The notes beneath the pieces were generated by a model. The model saw only the letters and a program-made list of their open reading frames with translations. It searched no databases and had not been told where the DNA came from. A stretch of DNA of 17,684 nt, taken from contig JAEZAL010000171.1 of assembly GCA_023427705.1 (NCBI GenBank), positions 1-17,684 of the forward strand, given 5' to 3'. Below are positions 14,134-17,684 of the stretch, piece after piece; the first letter of the stretch is position 1, and every line of letters begins with the position of its first letter. The DNA comes from Bacillota bacterium (GTDB lineage: Bacteria; Bacillota; Clostridia; Clostridiales; Clostridiaceae). Position numbers and translations under genes: made by a program.

Positions 14134-14754
14134 ATGTTGTTTCGCAATAATTTACCTAATTTACAAAGTAAAATAAGATTTCTTCATGCAGTACCATCAG
14201 CACCTAACGTAGATATATATTTAAGTGGAATGCTAATGGGAAGAGATTTAGCATTTTCTGATATAACATGTTATGAGAATATAGCTCCTGGTAACTATGA
14301 AGTACAATTATATAAATCTGGAAGTTATGATAAACCATTAATAACTAGAAATATAGATATTCTTCCTAATAGTAGTTCAACAGTTAATGTAGTAACACTT
14401 GGAGGTGGTATAAGCATTTTTACTTTAAATGATGCTAATGTAGAAGGTAATATAACAAATTGCTTTTTAAGATTTATTCATTTATCGCCAAATGCTCCAT
14501 TAGTATCGTTATCATTATCAAATGATGCAATTATTTTTGGTAATGTAGAATATTTAGAAACTACTGGATACTACCCATTATCACCAGCAATATATGACTT
14601 TAGAGTTAGTTTTTCTTCATTATCAGGATTATATAAATATATTAATGATAAAAAACTTGAAAATGGAAGATTTTATACCATATATATTATAGGCTTATTA
14701 AATAGAAATCCAAAGTTAGGATATCTTCTTGTTGAAGATGGGAGAGACATTTAG
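14134..14754 (+). CDS. DUF4397 domain protein (two tandem domains)
   Basis: A 206-residue protein built of two homologous beta-rich DUF4397 halves. The first starts at IRFLHAVPSAPNVDIYLSG (14-32) and the second at LRFIHLSPNAPLVSLSLSN (112-130); the [IL]RF[IL]HxxPxAPxV pattern is the DUF4397 signature. The frame is open upstream to a GTG at 14125, but AGGTG lies before the ATG at 14134, so the ATG start is chosen. No signal peptide or anchor is seen; only C46 and C110 are present. It follows the Q-rich repeat gene by 10 bases in one operon, so the two products probably work together. The DUF4397 fold has no established enzymatic role; proteins with it often look extracellular or structural, but without a signal peptide a spore-associated or cytoplasmic location is as likely. 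Confidence 0.88.
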   Translation: MLFRNNLPNLQSKIRFLHAVPSAPNVDIYLSGMLMGRDLAFSDITCYENIAPGNYEVQLYKSGSYDKPLITRNIDILPNSSSTVNVVTLGGGISIFTLNDANVEGNITNCFLRFIHLSPNAPLVSLSLSNDAIIFGNVEYLETTGYYPLSPAIYDFRVSFSSLSGLYKYINDKKLENGRFYTIYIIGLLNRNPKLGYLLVEDGRDI

Positions 14755-14825
14755 AATTAAAAAATGAAAGAATGAAAAAATTAAGATAAATTCTTAGTGA
14801 TTAATAAAGTTAGGATATTTTTGTT

Positions 14826-14846
14826 AGAGCTGTTTATTACAGCTCT
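14826..14846 (+). terminator. Terminator hairpin after the DUF4397 gene
   Basis: AGAGCTGT (14826-14833), loop TTATT, ACAGCTCT (14839-14846), followed by TTATTTATTATA. The tail is interrupted by As. The core stem is shared with 3401-3428 and 7626-7646. Confidence 0.7.
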
Positions 14847-14870
14847 TTATTTATTATATAAAAAATTAGA

Positions 14871-14898
14871 AAAAAACAAAAAACTCCAATAGGAGTTT
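14871..14898 (-). terminator. Intrinsic terminator of the ZIP transporter gene
   Basis: Read on the minus strand: AAACTCC, a 4-base loop, GGAGTTT, then TTTGTTTTTT (complement of 14880-14871). It lies 31 bases after the ZIP stop codon. Confidence 0.85.
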
Positions 14899-14929
14899 CT
14901 TAAACTAAGATTTTAGTAATTTTATGTTC

Positions 14930-15706
14930 TTAATGAGAGTATATGTGGCTTAATATAATTGTAATAATACCTAAAAAAATTGAAAAAAGGTAAGTCTTAT
15001 GGTACTTATATTCTCTTGCAGTTGGAATAAGCTCTGCAAAAGAAATATAAAGCATTATACCTGCTACTAAAGCAAAAGTTATAGACAATATTATTTCATT
15101 AATATAAGGTCTTAAAAATAAAAAGGCTATGAAAGCTCCAAAAGGTTCAGCAAGTCCTGAATAAAGAGTATATTTAAAGGCTTTGGTCTTGCTATTTGTA
15201 GAATAATAAATAGGCATTGCTATTGATATACCTTCAGGAATATTATGAAGTGCTATAGCAAGAGTTATAGAAATTCCTAAAGATGTACTTTCATATCCAG
15301 AAACAAAGGTTGCAATTCCTTCAGGGAAATTATGTATCATTAATGCAATCATTGATACAAATCCAACTCTATAGAGTTTTTGAGGATTTGAGCCATTAAA
15401 TTTTTGAGGATTATCAGGAATTAGCTTATCAATAAGTAAAGCCATTATAGCACCAGCAATTAAAAAGAATAAGGCAAATAGAACTCCTTTAAAGTTCCCA
15501 TTATACTTACTTAAAGTTTCTTCTGCAGAAGCAAATAGATCTGTAAAAGATACAGTTATCATTACTCCAGCAGAAAAAGATAATGCAAAGGTTATTAATT
15601 TTTTATTTTGCATATTAGAAAAAAATAATATAAAGGCACCTAATACAGTTGAAAGACCTGCAATTAGTGACAAAATTAATGGTATAAAAGATTGATTATG
15701 TATCAT
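14930..15706 (-). CDS. zupT: ZIP-family divalent metal transporter (ZupT-like)
   Basis: Imports zinc, and in relatives also iron, manganese or other divalent ions, across the cytoplasmic membrane. At 258 residues with about eight hydrophobic segments it matches bacterial ZupT. The two metal-binding helix signatures are present: HNFPEG (125-130) in helix 4 and HNIPEGISIAMP (154-165) in helix 5, plus a conserved SFxELIP-type region near 222-228 (SFAELIP). The loop at about 96-112 is short and lacks the histidine cluster found in eukaryotic ZIPs. Start supported by an AGGAGAA ribosome binding site. Single-gene unit; I saw no obvious Zur or MntR box in the 159-base gap to niaX. Substrate specificity cannot be read. 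Confidence 0.92.
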   Translation of the reverse strand: MIHNQSFIPLILSLIAGLSTVLGAFILFFSNMQNKKLITFALSFSAGVMITVSFTDLFASAEETLSKYNGNFKGVLFALFFLIAGAIMALLIDKLIPDNPQKFNGSNPQKLYRVGFVSMIALMIHNFPEGIATFVSGYESTSLGISITLAIALHNIPEGISIAMPIYYSTNSKTKAFKYTLYSGLAEPFGAFIAFLFLRPYINEIILSITFALVAGIMLYISFAELIPTAREYKYHKTYLFSIFLGIITIILSHIYSH

Positions 15707-15805
15707 ATAATTCTCCTAAAAATTAATAAATATATTATTAATATATTTACTTTTAAGAATACTATGCAAAATAATGAAATATTAACCAATAAATACAAAA
15801 ATATA

Positions 15806-15834
15806 TTTACAAATAGAAACAATAAAACTATACT
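15806..15834 (+). promoter_or_regulatory. Near-consensus promoter of the niaX-like gene
   Basis: TTTACA (15806-15811), exactly 17 bases, TATACT (15829-15834). The -10 overlaps the left end of the palindrome at 15832-15851. Confidence 0.75.
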
Positions 15835-15851
15835 AGTGTATATACACTAGT
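15832..15851. promoter_or_regulatory. Perfect 20-bp palindrome, candidate NiaR operator
   Basis: ACTAGTGTATATACACTAGT is an exact inverted repeat spanning the -10 box and the likely transcription start of the niaX-like gene, an ideal repressor position. In Firmicutes niacin transporter genes are repressed by NiaR (YrxA), whose sites as I recall have a similar GTGTATA/TATACAC core; the match to the clostridial motif was not tested. Confidence 0.72.
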
Positions 15852-15865
15852 TAGGGGGATTATAA

Positions 15866-16387
15866 ATGGAAAGTAGTAATAAAATTAGAAAGATGGTATT
15901 TGCAGCTGTATTAACAGCAATTGCAATAATTATTCCTACCCAATTTGGTTTTTTGAAAATAACAATACCACCTTTTACAGCCACAATAGCATCACATGTA
16001 CCAATGTTTTTAGCAATGTTAATATCACCAGCTGTGGCAGCCTTTGTAGGTATAGGATCAGCTTTAGGATTCTTTATAACTTCTGACCCAGTAGTAGCAG
16101 CAAGAGCAGCTATGCATATAATAGTTGGGTTTATTGGAGCATTAATAGTTAATAAAAATAAGAGTTTTAAAAAAGCAATTGCAATTACTGCACCAATTCA
16201 TGGAATTTTAGAGGGGCTAGTAGTTATACCTTTTGGATATTCTGTTTATGAATTTATAGTAGTTGTTGCTATAGGAACTACTCTTCATCATATAGTAGAT
16301 GGAGTGTTATCTTATTCTTTAGCTAATTCTTTAGCTAAGGCAAGAAGAAAAGATCTTTATGAAGTATTTACAAGTGAAGTAGTTTAA
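15866..16387 (+). CDS. niaX: ECF transporter S component, niacin-type (NiaX-like)
   Basis: The substrate-binding membrane subunit of an energy-coupling-factor vitamin transporter; it works with a shared EcfA/EcfA'/EcfT module encoded elsewhere. The protein has 173 residues with six predicted hydrophobic segments (near 9-25, 42-56, 58-72, 82-96, 104-122 and 129-153), as for S components. Stretches such as FAAVLTAIAIIIP, IPPFTATIASHVPMFLAML and VGIGSALGFF resemble NiaX, the niacin-binding S component. The early helix carries the small-residue pattern (AAVLTAIA) used to dock EcfT. An AGGGGGA ribosome binding site supports the start. The palindrome over its promoter fits control by the niacin repressor NiaR. 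Alternatives are other vitamin S components, but both sequence and operator favour niacin. Confidence 0.82.
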   Translation: MESSNKIRKMVFAAVLTAIAIIIPTQFGFLKITIPPFTATIASHVPMFLAMLISPAVAAFVGIGSALGFFITSDPVVAARAAMHIIVGFIGALIVNKNKSFKKAIAITAPIHGILEGLVVIPFGYSVYEFIVVVAIGTTLHHIVDGVLSYSLANSLAKARRKDLYEVFTSEVV

Positions 16388-16471
16388 GAAAAAATAACAA
16401 TAAATGTTTAAAATATATAGAAATTAAAGCGTAAACTCTATATTATAATATATAAATTAGTAAACACATTT

Positions 16472-16523
16472 AAAATAATAAGCATAAAGGGAATATACTT
16501 TCCTTTATGCTTATTATTTTTAG
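16472..16523. terminator. Bidirectional terminator between niaX and the reductase gene
   Basis: A stem of about 22 bp: AAAATAATAAGCATAAAGG (16472-16490) plus three more pairs, with its complement ending at 16520, and a 5-base loop. TTATTTTT follows on the plus strand and TTATTATTTT on the minus strand, so it can end both convergent transcripts. Confidence 0.9.
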
Positions 16524-16526
16524 CTA

Positions 16527-17051
16527 TTACATTGATTTTGAATATTTCATTATTACTATGCCATCTTCAATATAATAGGAATTAAGATTTAAATTTATTT
16601 GTGGATTATTATCTAAAAATAATTTTCTGCCTTTTCCTAAAATAGTAGGTATTATTCCTATAATAAATTCATCAATTATATTATCCTTAATAAAGTTATC
16701 AATAAGTATTCCACCACCAAATAAATATATATTTTTACCTTCTTCTTTTAAATCAAGTATAGTCTTACATATATCTCCACTTATAAAGTGATAGTTATCA
16801 TAGTCATCAATTTCTTCTGTAGTTGCAATATATACTTCTTTTTCTTTATAATCTTCATGAAAGCCTTGAATACAGCAATTTTTACCCATAACAACAACAT
16901 CAATATCTTCTACAAATTTTTCAAAATTATATTTAACTTCTGTGTTAAGAGAAGAGTTACCATCTCCAACTAGCCATTCATAACCACCATCTTCATCAGC
17001 TATATAGCCATCTATACTCATTGCTAAGTTTAATATTATTTTTCCACTCAT
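16527..17051 (-). CDS. Dihydrofolate reductase / RibD C-terminal family protein
   Basis: A 174-residue soluble, probably NADPH-dependent reductase of the DHFR-like RibD C-terminal family (YyaP/YwjB type). Family marks are the N-terminal strand KIILNLAMSIDGYIAD (4-19), the VVMGKN segment (53-58, cofactor loop), the nucleotide-binding LFGGGILIDNFI (110-121) and the late PTILGKGRKLF (135-145). It is a single domain: the deaminase half of RibD is missing, and there is no riboflavin gene nearby. It is not a true DHFR by length or motif, so its substrate is unknown. An AAGGAGA ribosome binding site precedes the ATG. Transcribed alone, ending at the shared terminator. Confidence 0.87.
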   Translation of the reverse strand: MSGKIILNLAMSIDGYIADEDGGYEWLVGDGNSSLNTEVKYNFEKFVEDIDVVVMGKNCCIQGFHEDYKEKEVYIATTEEIDDYDNYHFISGDICKTILDLKEEGKNIYLFGGGILIDNFIKDNIIDEFIIGIIPTILGKGRKLFLDNNPQINLNLNSYYIEDGIVIMKYSKSM

Positions 17052-17135
17052 ATTTTGTCTCCTTAAATTTCATTTTATAGTATTTATAAAAATTATAGCA
17101 TTAAATCTCTTTTTTAGTTTTTTATTTTTACAAAG

Positions 17136-17165
17136 TGGACAATATTAATATAAGAAGTTTATAAT
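17136..17165 (+). promoter_or_regulatory. Promoter of the GNAT acetyltransferase gene
   Basis: TGGACA (17136-17141, five of six matches), an 18-base spacer and TATAAT (17160-17165), 33 bases before the ATG. Confidence 0.65.
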
Positions 17166-17198
17166 TTATTTAATATATAATAATATTGGGGGCATAAA

Positions 17199-17684
17199 AT
17201 GATTAGAGAAATGGAATATAAAGATATAGACATAGTTTTAGCTATACTAGCTGAAGCTATTAGTGAAGGTAACTCAACCTTCAAGAGAAAAGTTCCAACA
17301 GTTGATGATTGGGATAGAGGGCATCTTAAAGAATGTAGATTTGTTAAGTTAATTAATGATGAAATAGTTGGATGGGTAGCTTTATCTAAAGGTAAAACTG
17401 CATCACCAGCATATGATGGAGTATGTGAAGTCAGTATTTATATATCTTCAAAATATAGGGGCTATGGAGTAGGAGATGAACTTTTAAAGAAAGTTATTCA
17501 GGAAAGTGAAAAAGCAGGATATTGGCTTTTAGAAAGCATAGTTTTTTCAGATAATTTAGCAAGTGTAAATTTACATATAAAAAATGGTTTTGAAGTAATA
17601 GGAACTAGAAAGGCTATTTCAAGAGATATATTTAATAATTGGCGAGATGTTACTCTTTTAGATAGAAGAAGTAATTATTATTAA
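17199..17684 (+). CDS. GNAT-family N-acetyltransferase
   Basis: Transfers an acetyl group from acetyl-CoA to an amine on a small molecule or protein; cytoplasmic, 161 residues, a normal single GNAT domain. The frame is complete: its TAA is the last codon of the window. The acetyl-CoA pyrophosphate loop is YRGYGVGDELL (86-96, the R/Q-x-x-G-x-G motif A), preceded by the strand VSIYIS (78-83) and followed by the helix LLKKVIQESEKAG. The late NLHIKNGFEVIGTR (124-137) is the usual motif B region, and FNNWRDVTLLDR (145-156) resembles phosphinothricin/methionine-sulfoximine acetyltransferases (PAT/MnaT group). The substrate is not determined by sequence. A TTGGGGGC ribosome binding site precedes the ATG. 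Confidence 0.9.
   Translation: MIREMEYKDIDIVLAILAEAISEGNSTFKRKVPTVDDWDRGHLKECRFVKLINDEIVGWVALSKGKTASPAYDGVCEVSIYISSKYRGYGVGDELLKKVIQESEKAGYWLLESIVFSDNLASVNLHIKNGFEVIGTRKAISRDIFNNWRDVTLLDRRSNYY

Noticed and set aside
1..17684. A novel defence, toxin-antitoxin or mobile element system
   Set aside because: No transposase, integrase, nuclease, toxin-like pair or terminal repeats were found; nearly all genes belong to familiar chromosomal families with independent promoters and terminators.

Overview
The window is very AT-rich, gene-dense DNA. Most genes stand alone, with strong GGAGG-type ribosome binding sites, sigma-A-like promoters and hairpin terminators of their own. Together with a reverse rubrerythrin, a glutaminyl-tRNA synthetase, an ECF S component for niacin, and a low-complexity protein paired with a DUF4397 protein, this points to a low-GC anaerobic Firmicute, most likely Clostridium sensu stricto. 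I cannot name a species. There is no insertion sequence, phage gene, CRISPR array, tRNA or rRNA; the window reads as core or near-core chromosome.

Layout. Left part (1-6868): the N-terminal two thirds of glutaminyl-tRNA synthetase (minus strand, cut by the window edge), a CPBP-family membrane protease, a Cof-type HAD phosphatase, a membrane-anchored or secreted MalS-like alpha-amylase (minus), an unrecognised 149-residue protein and a PAP2-type membrane phosphatase. Middle (6869-11575): a reverse rubrerythrin (peroxide defence) with a near-consensus promoter; two small YdcZ-type membrane proteins (minus) divergent from a Crp/Fnr-type regulator, with a perfect 18-bp palindrome between them; a lipoprotein; the tRNA m7G46 methyltransferase TrmB; and a two-helix membrane protein. 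Right part (11576-17684): a stand-alone class V aminotransferase of the cysteine desulfurase type (minus), a two-gene unit of a Q-rich tandem-repeat protein and a DUF4397 protein, a ZIP metal transporter (minus), a niacin ECF S component (NiaX-like) whose -10 box lies under a perfect 20-bp palindrome, a DHFR/RibD-like reductase (minus) and a GNAT acetyltransferase.

The genes do not form one pathway. The best local regulatory circuits are (a) the Crp/Fnr regulator, palindrome and YdcZ pair, and (b) the palindrome over the niaX promoter, expected to be a NiaR-type niacin-repressor site. The most unusual protein unit is the repeat-protein/DUF4397 pair at 13185-14754, possibly a cell- or spore-surface module. 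Four genes (amylase, lipoprotein, trmB, DUF4397) have starts corrected downstream of the longest open frame on ribosome-binding-site evidence. I found no clear evidence of an undescribed defence or mobile system here.
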